Positions 34,444 through 43,481 are shown, numbered from the stretch's first letter. The stretch is 64,000 nt of DNA from Cytophagaceae bacterium (GCA_027488865.1 JAIYAU010000010.1:17346-81345), one strand, 5' to 3'. Notes: generated by a model not told the origin, from the letters alone. Numbers and translations are program-made.

Positions 34444-35244
34444 ATGGATTTACAATCAATTTGTATTAAGGTTACAGAGTTAACCAAAGAAGTAGGTAAA
34501 TTTATTCAGCAAGAAGCTAGTAAGTTTGATATTGACCAAAGTGCAGAGCATAAAGGTGCTAATGAGTTGGTGTCATATGTAGATAAAGAGGCCGAAAAGT
34601 TGTTAGTAAGCACTCTTACTCAACTTTTGCCTGAGGCAGGTTTTATTACAGAAGAAGGCACTATTGAAAAAGATAATTTCGATTTGTGTTGGATTATTGA
34701 CCCGCTCGATGGCACCACCAATTTTATGCATCAGCTGCCGCTATATGCTATAAGTGTTGCCCTTAAATATAAAAATGAAATAGTTATTGGGGTGGTGCAC
34801 GAGCTTAACCGTGATGAGTGTTTTTATGCTTGGCAAGGAGGAGGTGCATACGTAAATGGCAAAAAAATACAAGTGGCAAAAACCAAAACGGTAAGTGAAT
34901 CTCTGGTAGTTACAGGTTTCCCTTATTCTATGGACACAAGGGCTGACAAATACATGAATATAGTACGTGATTTTCAATTATCCACCCATGGCGTACGAAG
35001 ATTAGGTTCTGCTGCTACAGACATGGCCTATGTAGCTTGTGGAAGGTTAGACGGTTATTTTGAGTTTAATGTCAAACTTTGGGATATAGCTGGCGGTGTT
35101 TGCATATTAGCAGAGGCAGGCGGTAAGACAACCGACTTCAATGGAAACTCTAATATTGGCAAAGTTCAAGGAATAGAAGTAGTCGCAGCTGGATTAATAC
35201 ATCAAGAAATGTTAGATATTGTTAAAAGGTATTGGGCAGATTAA
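34444..35244 (+). CDS. Inositol monophosphatase family protein
   Basis: A 266-residue phosphatase with the Mg-binding motifs of the family: GFITEEGT, WIIDPLDGTTNFMHQLP (about residues 80-95, D-x-D-G-T) and the C-terminal WDIAGGVCILAEAGG. The family includes SuhB, inositol-1-phosphatase and CysQ-type enzymes; without a lid motif the substrate cannot be told apart. It starts 2 bp after the methyltransferase stop, which suggests coupled expression. A strong hairpin follows its end. Confidence 0.9.
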   Translation: MDLQSICIKVTELTKEVGKFIQQEASKFDIDQSAEHKGANELVSYVDKEAEKLLVSTLTQLLPEAGFITEEGTIEKDNFDLCWIIDPLDGTTNFMHQLPLYAISVALKYKNEIVIGVVHELNRDECFYAWQGGGAYVNGKKIQVAKTKTVSESLVVTGFPYSMDTRADKYMNIVRDFQLSTHGVRRLGSAATDMAYVACGRLDGYFEFNVKLWDIAGGVCILAEAGGKTTDFNGNSNIGKVQGIEVVAAGLIHQEMLDIVKRYWAD

Positions 35245-35272
35245 AAAAATTACTCTTTAATACTCAAAATAG

Positions 35273-35303
35273 ACAAGGGTTGTTCGTTGAGAACAACCCT
35301 TGT
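35273..35303. terminator. 13-bp hairpin between convergent genes
   Basis: Arms ACAAGGGTTGTTC (35273-35285) and GAACAACCCTTGT (35291-35303) are perfectly complementary with a 5-base loop. It lies in the gap between two converging genes and lacks a T run on either strand, so it may act as a bidirectional terminator or RNA-stabilising hairpin. Confidence 0.6.
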
Positions 35304-35370
35304 GTTAACTTCTTAATTATAAACCTAAAAAGCTTTTGATTTACTTATTATCAAAAGTTTTGACAACGGT

Positions 35371-36864
35371 CTATTCCCATCCGAAACCAATATAGGCTTT
35401 TTTACCATCTGCGTAGATTCCTTCCAACAATACCCCACCATTTCTTCTTGAATTGAGGATATTTATCAATTCTTCAGGACCTTGAATAGGTTGTTTATCT
35501 ACCTTAGTGATGATAAATCCTTCTTTCATTCCAGCTTCTTTCAATTTGCCGTCTTTTAATTTTACTACCTTAACACCCTCCTCCAATTTAAATTTGAGCT
35601 TATCTTCTTTGTTAAGTGCTTTAAATTCAGCTCCTAAGGCTGTAAACGAATTATCGTCGGTTCTTACGATGGATAAATTTCCCATTTTATTTTTAAGCGT
35701 GGCGGTTACTGTTTTTTCACTGCCTTTTCGTAAGAAGGTAACTTTAATTTTATCCCCAGGCCTAAATCTTGCTACGTTCTCTTGTAATTCAGAAGAGGTA
35801 TTTACAAATACGTCATTTATTTTAGTAATTACATCACCTTCCACTATCCCAGCGTCTTTGGCAGCACCATTTTCATTTACCCCTCCAACATAAACGCCTT
35901 TTACATTGGCTAGCCCTTTTTCTTTAGCAAGTTCAGCACTTATATCTTGTATGTTTATACCTAATAGTCCCCTTTGTACTTCACCATATTTTAGCAAGTC
36001 ATCTACCACCTTTCTTACTATGGCTACTGGTACTGCAAAGGAATATCCCGTGTAAGAACCTGTTGGTGTTGCTATGGCGGTATTAATCCCTATTAATCTA
36101 CCCTTCAAATCTACCAATGCCCCACCACTATTACCAGGATTCACAGCGGCATCGGTTTGAATAAAAGATTCAATGGCATAGTTGGTCTTACTCCTTAAAA
36201 TGTTGATATTACGACCTTTAGCACTTACTATTCCCGCAGTTACAGTAGATGTTAGATCAAAAGGATTACCAACTGCCAACACCCATTCGCCAACGCGCAC
36301 TTGATCAGAATTACCAAATGGCACAAAAGTCAAGTTTGTTTCCTCTATTTTTAACAATGCCAAATCAGTGGTAGGATCCACACCTATTAATTTAGCTTCG
36401 TAACTCCTTTTGTCATCAAGAATTACCTTTATTTTATCAGCTTTGTCAATAACGTGGTTATTGGTAACTATATAACCATCTTGTGTAAGTATTACACCCG
36501 ATCCAGCAGCTTCTTTTGGTTGGTTTCCTCCTCCTTCTCCTTGATACTGTTCAAATTCGTCTCCAAAGAACTGTCTAAAAAACGGATCAACTTGTTGTCT
36601 TTGAATCTGTTGCTGCTTAGCTTCATAAAAGGTTTTAATATGCACCACTGCTGGTCTTACTATATCAGCAGCATGTACAAAATTAAGACCATCAGGCACT
36701 ACTACGTTACTCGTATCGCTATAATTTGACAACACGAAATTTTGTTTATAGCCGATTCCTTCATAATTTTTATTATTCCAGAAAGTGTTATAAACTACCA
36801 ACGCCACCATAGCCCCAACTATGGAGGACAAAATCATTCCTAAAAAACTAAAATTTTTGTTCAT
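35371..36864 (-). CDS. HtrA/DegQ-type serine protease
   Basis: About 497 residues from the start chosen here: a membrane anchor (about residues 5-28), a trypsin-like protease domain with the triad H137 (IVTNNHVI), D167 (TTDLALLKI) and S246 (NPGNSGGALV), and two PDZ-like regions (about 310-400 and 415-497). The protein probably works in the periplasm on misfolded proteins, and the PDZ domains should bind unfolded C-termini. The longer frame (36888) adds MLSVNTVI before MNKNFSFLG, so the Met at 36864 is preferred. The gene stands alone and converges with the inositol monophosphatase gene. Confidence 0.92.
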   Translation of the reverse strand: MNKNFSFLGMILSSIVGAMVALVVYNTFWNNKNYEGIGYKQNFVLSNYSDTSNVVVPDGLNFVHAADIVRPAVVHIKTFYEAKQQQIQRQQVDPFFRQFFGDEFEQYQGEGGGNQPKEAAGSGVILTQDGYIVTNNHVIDKADKIKVILDDKRSYEAKLIGVDPTTDLALLKIEETNLTFVPFGNSDQVRVGEWVLAVGNPFDLTSTVTAGIVSAKGRNINILRSKTNYAIESFIQTDAAVNPGNSGGALVDLKGRLIGINTAIATPTGSYTGYSFAVPVAIVRKVVDDLLKYGEVQRGLLGINIQDISAELAKEKGLANVKGVYVGGVNENGAAKDAGIVEGDVITKINDVFVNTSSELQENVARFRPGDKIKVTFLRKGSEKTVTATLKNKMGNLSIVRTDDNSFTALGAEFKALNKEDKLKFKLEEGVKVVKLKDGKLKEAGMKEGFIITKVDKQPIQGPEELINILNSRRNGGVLLEGIYADGKKAYIGFGWE

Positions 36865-37090
36865 TATTACAGTATTTACAGATAACACTTGATTATACTA
36901 TTAAACAAATTGTATGCCTTTTTTATTGTGATAGGTGTGAAATAAATTTTTAAAAGACAATTTGGCAGAAATGTGTTAATAGTAAAACTGTTCAATAGTT
37001 TAATTGTTGGATTATCAATCAATTTAATTCAACATTTGAAACTGTCATTTTATCATTATTAAAATTTATTGATTTTTTTTCCAGTACATA

Positions 37091-37121
37091 TTGCCTCGTA
37101 TGTTGGTAAGTGCTATCTTTG
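37091..37121 (+). promoter_or_regulatory. Promoter of tRNA-Asn
   Basis: TTG at 37091-37093 and TATCTTTG at 37114-37121 are 20 bases apart, a full match to the Bacteroidota consensus, and the tRNA starts 10 bases after the -7 box. Confidence 0.75.
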
Positions 37122-37131
37122 CAATCCAAAT

Positions 37132-37205
37132 TCTTCCTTAGCTCAGCTGGTTAGAGCACCTGACTGTTAATCAGGGGGTCCTTGGTTCAAGCCCAAGAGG
37201 GAGAG
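37132..37205 (+). tRNA. tRNA-Asn (anticodon GTT)
   Basis: A 74-base cloverleaf: acceptor TCTTCCT/AGGGAGA (one T-G pair), U8-A9, D-stem GCTC/GAGC, anticodon stem CTGAC/... around GTT in TGTTAAT, T-stem CTTGG/CCAAG with TTCAAGC loop, discriminator G. No CCA is encoded. It is followed by an intrinsic terminator and stands at the left edge of the accessory segment, as an integration-hotspot tRNA would. Confidence 0.95.
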
Positions 37206-37207
37206 CA

Positions 37208-37239
37208 AAGCTCAAAAACTTAGTTTTTGAGCTTTTTTT
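37208..37239 (+). terminator. Intrinsic terminator of tRNA-Asn
   Basis: Stem AAGCTCAAAAAC pairs with GTTTTTGAGCTT around a TTA loop, then a T run. It starts 3 bases after the tRNA. Confidence 0.85.
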
Positions 37240-37413
37240 ATGTCTTTTCAGTCATAAATTCTCGAAATTATTTCTTTGAGGGGCTTTACTAGTATCATAA
37301 ATACATTGAAGGTGTCAAGTATTAGCTTTTATCTTTACAAATGATAATTGTTTGTGATGACACAAACAAGGGAGTAGGGAAAAAACTCGTATATGTCAAT
37401 ATGCCTTTCTCCG

Positions 37414-37827
37414 TCACATTTTAATTCCAATAAATCTATTTTGTTTACCTTGTTGTAATTCCGTTTCCAGATATAATTTATCTGCTGAGCCGTTAATTAT
37501 AATTGATCCAAATCCTCTTCCATAAACTAGGTCAAATGCATATTTGAATTCTTTAATTTGTCCGTCTATGTCATCATAGTTCGAAATGATATAACATATT
37601 TCACTATCAGAAATATTAAGTTCTTTTTTTGTGAATTCATAGTCATTTAAACCAGAAGGAATTTTGAAAACATATCTCATGTCCAAAACAGTATCCCACT
37701 TATGATTTAATTTGTCCGTGAACCTTGATCTCTTTCTAACATTTTTAAGTTCAAGTTCACTTCTTTCCCTTTTATCCTTGATGATAAAGTTTTTAATAAA
37801 AGAGTCCAGAGTCGTATTGTTGTCCAC
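37414..37827 (-). CDS. Orphan protein, unknown function
   Basis: A 137-residue soluble protein with no signal peptide or membrane segment, with a charged N-terminus (IKDKRERSELELKNVRKRS). I recognise no domain. On its own strand it lies 47 bp downstream of the 212-bp repeat at 37875-38086 and two genes downstream of the AbiE-type toxin-antitoxin genes. This spot next to tRNA-Asn, together with the repeat, suggests acquired material. No partner gene is evident. Confidence 0.45.
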   Translation of the reverse strand: MDNNTTLDSFIKNFIIKDKRERSELELKNVRKRSRFTDKLNHKWDTVLDMRYVFKIPSGLNDYEFTKKELNISDSEICYIISNYDDIDGQIKEFKYAFDLVYGRGFGSIIINGSADKLYLETELQQGKQNRFIGIKM

Positions 37828-37874
37828 GTTTTAGAATTTTGTCCGATTAGGGATTGTTTGTATGACCTGCTTTT

Positions 37875-38086
37875 CCACCGTTGATGCTATTTAGCCACAC
37901 AAGTAATTTTGAAGTCTTATTGCTCTTGGCGAAGCCTCGCCAGCAACGTTCACTACCCTTAACAAAAATCTGCATAATGACCCAACAATCCAAATCTATC
38001 AACTTTGGTTTCAAACGATATTGGAAGGCAAGTTCGGTACCAAGTTCCTACTATGTTTTGGGTACGGAAGGGAACTTCCACACCAA
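37875..38086 (-). repeat. ~210-bp cassette-type repeat, copy R1
   Basis: On the minus strand this copy matches R2 (61495-61700) and R3 (62231-62440): it begins TTGGTGTGGAAGTTCCCTTCCGTACC, shares the block ACCCAAAACATAGTAGGAAC exactly, and also shares CAGATTTTTGTTAAGGG and AATAAGACTTCA. Its middle differs and contains an extra hairpin (GGCGAGGCTTCGCC). It lies 52 bp beyond the AbiE-type toxin stop and 47 bp before the orphan gene, all in the same direction. Nothing coding is seen inside it. Confidence 0.8.
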
Positions 38087-38138
38087 GGGATTTCTTTTAT
38101 CGGCATTGCCACGTCTATCAGTTTATTTTGTTGGGTCA

Positions 38139-38969
38139 TTATGCGTTTATTCCTTTTAGTATTTCGGTAAGTATTTTAACAGCTTGTTCTATATTAATTT
38201 CGCTTTGTGTAGCAAGCATAACAACCAACTTTGATTTTTCTTTATCTTGAATATGTTTCTCAAGTATGTTTAAAATTCTATTTTTAAGTGGAATATGTTT
38301 ATCAAGGGTTTTCTTCATTAAACGCCCAATAACCCGGGATGATATTATTTCGTTGCCCTCGTTAATTCTTTCTAATAAATCATAATGCTCATCGAAAAAA
38401 ATATTTGTTTCTAAATCAAAATAAACTTTGATTATATCCGCTATATCTTGAATATCTTTTATCCTAACCTCAGGTCTATCATCATATGAAATAAGCTTAA
38501 GTAGTATAATTGATGGCAAAGTAGCTACTTTAAATGTATTCCCATTACTCTCAAAATCAGTAATTCCAGTATCAGCAATTTCTTTGAATCCATTAATTTT
38601 AATATGATGCAAACCGATACCATTTTCTATTGCTACACCATCAAGCACTTCGATTTCACCAAAAGGAAGAATATCAATCTGTATTCCATCTTTAGTAAGC
38701 ATAGCAAATTCATTTTCTTTTATGCCTGTGTAACCATATTCTCTCAATAGTATTTGCTTCAAATCTTTAAATTGATCATTACGATTAATCAAAATTGCAA
38801 AATCAATATCCTTAGTTCCTTTACCTATTTTGTTATTTCTTTCGAACCAAATGTTTTTAGCTGTAGCACCAATAATATAATAGAAGTCTATGCCAACTTT
38901 TTCAAAGGCTACTTCTAAAGTGTCCAGTACACTTTTTAATGACTCGTTTCTTTTACTATTTATATTCAT
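38139..38969 (-). CDS. Nucleotidyltransferase toxin of an AbiE-type system (AbiEii-like)
   Basis: A 276-residue protein with the minimal nucleotidyltransferase core: IIGATAKNIW (the G-[AS]-x2 position) and TKDIDFAI (D-x-D metal ligands) followed by IQIDILPFG, a third Asp. This is the AbiEii/MNT-type fold that adds nucleotides to tRNA or proteins when unneutralised. It overlaps the antitoxin stop by 14 bases and follows it in the same direction, the usual order for AbiE. Its role would be abortive infection or stabilisation of the island. Confidence 0.75.
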   Translation of the reverse strand: MNINSKRNESLKSVLDTLEVAFEKVGIDFYYIIGATAKNIWFERNNKIGKGTKDIDFAILINRNDQFKDLKQILLREYGYTGIKENEFAMLTKDGIQIDILPFGEIEVLDGVAIENGIGLHHIKINGFKEIADTGITDFESNGNTFKVATLPSIILLKLISYDDRPEVRIKDIQDIADIIKVYFDLETNIFFDEHYDLLERINEGNEIISSRVIGRLMKKTLDKHIPLKNRILNILEKHIQDKEKSKLVVMLATQSEINIEQAVKILTEILKGINA

Positions 38970-39963
38970 CTACTAATAGTTCTTTATAAATTCTATCCGC
39001 TGTTTCTCTACATCTGCTGTCATTAGTGTTTAATAAATCAGCATATACCAAAAGTGGAGGAGTTATGTTATCCTTCACTTCTGCATTTTGCCAAAACTTT
39101 TTGAATATTTTCACATTTCCTTTTTCATCTGGAATAAGTCTTAGCATTTTTATTAATTCTGTACGTGTTTGAATTGTATATAATGTTAGTTCTGTAGGTT
39201 TTAAATAATTTGTTAGTAAATCACCTGCCGGCTCACCCCCCCACCATGTTTTATTGTTATCTAATTCAAGTCTTTTCCAATTAAAAAAATCTTCATCCCT
39301 TAAAAAACGGAATCTTCCTATTAGTAATGCAGGTTTTAATTTTTCAGCATAAGCTACCATCCATTTATCTAATAATTCCCGTTTATTATTTATTTTATAT
39401 TCATTTTTATTCAAGTCTATTAGGAACCCCATATCTCTTAATCCATGAATGATGTAATTAATATTACCCAAACCTACTACAGTAGTATTTGCAATTTCTC
39501 TATATGGCCTATTCACTAATAGCTCATCGAGCAAAAATTGAAATATTACTTTTAAACCTGTTTTAGTAAATGCTCTATTTGTTTTTTCTACTTCTTGTTT
39601 TAGTGGTTTATGAGTTTCAATCCAAATCATCATTTCAGGTACTTTAGCATAAATATTACCATTTACCTCTATGTAAGCGATATTCATTTGCCTCAATTCC
39701 TCCTTTATCTTAGGAAACAGATTCTTTGCAATTATCATGAAAGGATTATACTGCGCAGCCTTTTTCACAATATTCTGCATCTGGTGATTTCTTAATTCAG
39801 TTACTACTTCAGCATTAAACACATGTCTTTGACCATCAACTACTAATTCTATTGTACCATCTATATCTTTTTCAGCATTGTCATTCCATTTGCCAGTTAT
39901 TTTGGTATCCTGATTTAGCTTTTCGAGAGCTCTTTCTACTATTCCTATTTCTTTCATGTTCAT
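38956..39963 (-). CDS. AbiEi-type antitoxin / transcriptional regulator
   Basis: A 335-residue protein of the AbiEi_2-like type: an N-terminal region (about residues 1-140, VERALEKLNQDTKITG, TELRNHQMQNIVKKAAQYNP) then a winged-helix-like part (RPYREIANTTVVGLGNINYIIHGLRDMGFL), ending with a domain found next to nucleotidyltransferase toxins. The start is at 39963 (MNMKEIG): an in-frame TTG reaches 39993, but it lies within the operator. It should neutralise the toxin and repress its own operon by binding the dyad at 39972-40010. Confidence 0.7.
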   Translation of the reverse strand: MNMKEIGIVERALEKLNQDTKITGKWNDNAEKDIDGTIELVVDGQRHVFNAEVVTELRNHQMQNIVKKAAQYNPFMIIAKNLFPKIKEELRQMNIAYIEVNGNIYAKVPEMMIWIETHKPLKQEVEKTNRAFTKTGLKVIFQFLLDELLVNRPYREIANTTVVGLGNINYIIHGLRDMGFLIDLNKNEYKINNKRELLDKWMVAYAEKLKPALLIGRFRFLRDEDFFNWKRLELDNNKTWWGGEPAGDLLTNYLKPTELTLYTIQTRTELIKMLRLIPDEKGNVKIFKKFWQNAEVKDNITPPLLVYADLLNTNDSRCRETADRIYKELLVDEYK

Positions 39964-39971
39964 TAATATTG

Positions 39972-40010
39972 TTTGTACACGTAACGTGAACAAATATTAT
40001 TTGTGAACAA
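39972..40010. promoter_or_regulatory. Palindromic operator and promoter of the AbiE-type operon
   Basis: TTTGTACACGT-A-ACGTGAACAAA (39972-39994) is an 11-bp inverted repeat with one mismatch; its right half recurs as TTTGTGAACAAA at 39999-40010. Just beyond, CAAAAATA at 40008-40015 is a minus-strand -7 box (TATTTTTG). The operators lie between the promoter and the ATG, as expected for autorepression by the antitoxin. Confidence 0.6.
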
Positions 40011-40523
40011 AAATATCAAATAATTTTTGATTTCCACTCGCGCCTATGTAAAAAATACTGTACCCCTTTCTGCTTTAGTTATACTGTAACCTCTAGTGCT
40101 TTAGGACTTAATTGCGACATCAGTTTTAAACTTTCTAAGCGGTTTTTTCCTCTGTATCAACTCCTTTATTCGCTCCTGCCTTTTCAAAATCTTTTCCTGG
40201 ACTTTGTTTTCACTAGCTTCCAACCCGGCCAGAACGAAATCCGCTTAGAAAAACTCGGCTATACCTCCCAAACCACCACCATAAGGTGCTCGAAGGAGAA
40301 ACAGCGACTGCAGATATTGAATTGGCAAAAAGTTAAAAACACCTTCCAATCACAAAATTGAGGCATTGTAATTAGGGGATTCTGTTTATATTGTTAGTTA
40401 GAGGTACTATATAACATTAAAGCGGCCAAAGAACAAATTACATACTTGATTAAGAAGATATTTAGAAGGAAAATTAATTATCTACGAACTATTTTTACTA
40501 TTTTTAACTAAATATCCATAGAC
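40011..40523. other. Intergenic region with a decayed coding remnant
   Basis: No intact gene. Between about 40101 and 40246 the minus strand is open without a start and reads VLAGLEASENKVQEKILKRQ and ERIKELIQRKKPLRKF, ending TDVAIKS and a stop. On the plus strand part of the same area reads NEIRLEKLGYTSQTTTIR. Both look like remains of coding sequence of unknown origin. The rest of the region holds nothing I can name. Confidence 0.35.
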
Positions 40524-42071
40524 ATGACCCAAAAATTAATACCCATAGACCAACCTACTAACAAATTTGATTTTTTCTTAGAAATTAAAGGAAATCAGCG
40601 AATTATATTTTCAGGAATATATGGAAGTGGAAAAACACACTTTTTAACTCAGTTTTTTGAAGAAAGTGAGCAAAAGAAAAGACATAATGGTACTAAAAAA
40701 TACAATATCTTTCACCTGTTTCCTATTAATTACTCAGTATCTAAAAACGAAGACATATTTGAGAATATTAAATATGATATTTTAGGCAGACTGTTAAATT
40801 ATAAAGAATGTATTGATCCTAAAATAGAAAATTCATTACAACGTTATTTTCAATTAAATAGTCTAATAAAAAAAACTCCAGATATAATTTCTCCTTTATT
40901 AAATTTTATTCCAAATAATGGAGATACATTAAGTGCAATTTATACAGGTCTGACTCTGTTTATTAATCAAATTGAAGACGCTACAAAAAAGGTTAATCTA
41001 GAACTAAAGCAAAATCAAATAACAACCTTTTTTGATGAAATTGAAAACATCAAAGGGTCAATTTTTGAATTTGATATTTACACCCAATTGATAACTCAAA
41101 TACTAGAATTAATTAAGACAAATTCAAATGCTGAAAATGTATTGATTATTGATGACCTAGATAGAGTAGATCCAGAACATATTTTTAGGTTACTTAATGT
41201 ATTTTCAGCTCATTTTGATTTAAAGGCTGGGGACAACAAATTTGGCTTTGATAAGATCATTGTTGTTTGTGATATTGACAATATTCGCAGGATATTTAAC
41301 AATAGATATGGTGCTGATGTAGAGTTTACAGGCTATATAGATAAATTTTATAGTATTGGAATTTTTCAGTTTGAAAATCATGAGGCCATCGCATCTAATT
41401 TGGCATATCAAATGCATCATTTAAAATTAATATCAATAGAAGATCCAAGCCTACTAACGATTAATGAATTTATAAAAAATTCTAAAAATATTAACACTTG
41501 TAAATTTATTTTTAAAGGCCTTATTGACTCCAATGCTATCAATTTAAGGAAATTGTTCTTAATGTCTAAATTCCCTCTTCCGTACCACAAGGATAAAATC
41601 AACTATAAGGGTACTGCTATTTATGATTGGCAGCTACCAATATTATTTATTATTCGTTTTTTAATGACGTTTTATGAAACCCAAGAAGATTTATTATTTG
41701 CCCTTGACAAAGCATCTAAATCAAATATTAATTTAGGTCAAAATGATAAGGATCTACCTTTATTATTATTACCCTTATTAGATATTGAAAACAACAATCT
41801 TATAATTGATAGTGTCCGAAGATATGATTTTAATGGACTAATTTGTCGTTATCAATTATGCAATATCGAAATTTATCAATCTATTTATTATGCCCAGTAC
41901 TATGATCTAATAGGTACACATGGTAATGGAAATACTAATTCACCTACGGATTTAAATCAGGATAAGGATATATCTGAGTTTGGGATTAACTTCTTTAAGT
42001 ATTTAAAAATGACAACAGAAGTAGCCGTAAACTATAATTTGCTCAAAAAAAAATGGGACCTAAATAATTAA
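40524..42071 (+). CDS. KAP-like P-loop NTPase
   Basis: A 515-residue protein with Walker A GIYGSGKT (residues 31-38) and a strong Walker B/sensor segment IIDDLDRVDPEHIFRLL (D210, D211, D213, R214), the DDLDR signature typical of the KAP group of P-loop NTPases. There is no N-terminal membrane insert of the usual KAP size, but the rest contains long helical stretches and no membrane segment. KAP NTPases occur in phage-defence and membrane-signalling contexts; here it is monocistronic, between an AbiE-type module and a sigma-factor gene. Function unknown; defence is an inference from its position. Confidence 0.65.
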   Translation: MTQKLIPIDQPTNKFDFFLEIKGNQRIIFSGIYGSGKTHFLTQFFEESEQKKRHNGTKKYNIFHLFPINYSVSKNEDIFENIKYDILGRLLNYKECIDPKIENSLQRYFQLNSLIKKTPDIISPLLNFIPNNGDTLSAIYTGLTLFINQIEDATKKVNLELKQNQITTFFDEIENIKGSIFEFDIYTQLITQILELIKTNSNAENVLIIDDLDRVDPEHIFRLLNVFSAHFDLKAGDNKFGFDKIIVVCDIDNIRRIFNNRYGADVEFTGYIDKFYSIGIFQFENHEAIASNLAYQMHHLKLISIEDPSLLTINEFIKNSKNINTCKFIFKGLIDSNAINLRKLFLMSKFPLPYHKDKINYKGTAIYDWQLPILFIIRFLMTFYETQEDLLFALDKASKSNINLGQNDKDLPLLLLPLLDIENNNLIIDSVRRYDFNGLICRYQLCNIEIYQSIYYAQYYDLIGTHGNGNTNSPTDLNQDKDISEFGINFFKYLKMTTEVAVNYNLLKKKWDLNN

Positions 42072-42364
42072 TGGTTAATGTATGTTGCTGGTTAGCCATG
42101 GTTAGTATCCTCTTTAAAGATAATTTCTTGTTTGTAAAGACAAAAACAAGGGCCTACACACTTTTTGCAAAATGTCTTTCGTACTTTAAGACTAAAAGCA
42201 ATCACAACAACCCTTTAATTATCAACATCTACAAACAAACCATTAAAATACCAAGCTAAAAGACCTGTAGAGTTTTTAATACAACATACAGAAAACAAAT
42301 AATTTATCCCCCCGCAATAAACCATTTTGTAAAATAGCTTATATTACCTTTAAATGTTATACGG

Positions 42365-42907
42365 GTGTCTATAAACGAGTTAATTTTGTTGTGCTTAAAG
42401 AACGACGAGCGTGCTAAGCGTGAGTTGGTTCACCTCTATGCCCCCAAAATAGCTAGTGTATGCAGAAGATACCTCAAACACAAGGCCGACATTGAAGATG
42501 TGGTACAAGAGGCCTTGATCAAAGTGTTTAGATATTTACCTAAATATGACCAAACAAAGGGCGAGTTTCACAGTTGGGTATATAAAATTGGCCTTAACGA
42601 GGTATACAAGGCGCTACAAACAAAATTGCATAACCAAATAGATTTTACGGAGGAATATACTCAAAAACAAGAGCCTTTTGTGGAGGCACAAGAACTTGCC
42701 GCGCTAGAAATGCAAGACTTAATGGCCATGATCGACATTTTGCCTTTGGCCAGGAGAACTGTTTTTAACATGTATTACGTAGAAGGATATAAACATCAAG
42801 AAATAGCCCAAATATTACAAATAAGTGAGGGTACCTCCAAGGCACATTTAAACCAAGCGAGAATACAACTTAAAGAAATAATAAATCAGCAGCATATTGA
42901 AAGATAA
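42365..42907 (+). CDS. ECF RNA polymerase sigma factor
   Basis: A 180-residue sigma-70-like protein. Region 2 is about residues 10-80 (KRELVHLYAPKIASVCRRYLK, DIEDVVQEALIKVFRYLPKYD, and the -10-like recognition helix FHSWVYKIGLNEVYK). Region 4 is at 115-175 (ILPLARRTVFNMYYVEGYKHQEIAQILQISEGTSKAHLNQARIQLKE). Start is GTG at 42365. The probable anti-sigma gene overlaps it by 11 bp, so both are translationally coupled. It should direct a small regulon, likely envelope or T9SS related, as the adjacent minus-strand operon suggests. Confidence 0.9.
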   Translation: MSINELILLCLKNDERAKRELVHLYAPKIASVCRRYLKHKADIEDVVQEALIKVFRYLPKYDQTKGEFHSWVYKIGLNEVYKALQTKLHNQIDFTEEYTQKQEPFVEAQELAALEMQDLMAMIDILPLARRTVFNMYYVEGYKHQEIAQILQISEGTSKAHLNQARIQLKEIINQQHIER

Positions 42908-43478
42908 TAAAGAAGATAAAGACCAAATTAAAGCAATATTGAGGGAAAAACTTGGTCAATATGAGTACCAAGAGCCTTTACAATTGGACATGAATACCAT
43001 TTTGTTGGAAGGCACACCTATGCAAAACACCATCAGTATTTGGAAAACCAAAGCTTTTAAATGGCTTACGGCAGGCTTATCTATGTCGGTATTGCTTAAT
43101 ATTTGGCTTCTGATGGCTACCTATCAAAAAACGGCTACCTCCCCAAAGTCTGTTACCTATTCTTCTTTTAAGGATACTGTAGCATACATAACACCGCCAA
43201 CTCCTAATTCAACTACAAAGATAAAAAACATTCAGCCAATAGTTGATCAAGCGACACAAACCAAAGGAGTTGTTACAAAAGGCGCTTTGCAGCCAGATCA
43301 AAATAAATCAGACATCTTACCACAAAATGGTCTTGTGACTACTCAAGAAGTCGATTTGAACAGTGTGGCTAATTCCTTTCCACAAAAAGCAACGGATAAA
43401 AAGGCCGATTTTGAATCCTTTTTGCAACAAAAGGTAAAACAAAAGGCAGACACCATGCAGCTTTTTAAGAAAAAATAG
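42897..43478 (+). CDS. Probable membrane anti-sigma factor
   Basis: A 193-residue protein whose TTG start overlaps the end of the sigma gene by 11 bp. A cytoplasmic N-terminus (residues 1-58, KEDKDQIKAILREKLGQYE), one membrane helix (about residues 62-82, AGLSMSVLLNIWLLMATY), and a low-complexity periplasmic tail. The gene order and one-membrane-helix plan are those of anti-sigma factors paired with ECF sigma genes, but no ZAS-type zinc motif (HxxxCxxC) is seen. It converges with the PorE-like gene at 3 bp. Confidence 0.6.
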   Translation: MKDNKEDKDQIKAILREKLGQYEYQEPLQLDMNTILLEGTPMQNTISIWKTKAFKWLTAGLSMSVLLNIWLLMATYQKTATSPKSVTYSSFKDTVAYITPPTPNSTTKIKNIQPIVDQATQTKGVVTKGALQPDQNKSDILPQNGLVTTQEVDLNSVANSFPQKATDKKADFESFLQQKVKQKADTMQLFKKK

Positions 43479-43481
43479 GGC

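Noticed and set aside
42071..42259. A 62-residue frame after the NTPase gene
   Set aside because: It overlaps the previous stop, has Cys/Trp-rich start and no coding-like pattern; the 293-base gap holds no other signal.
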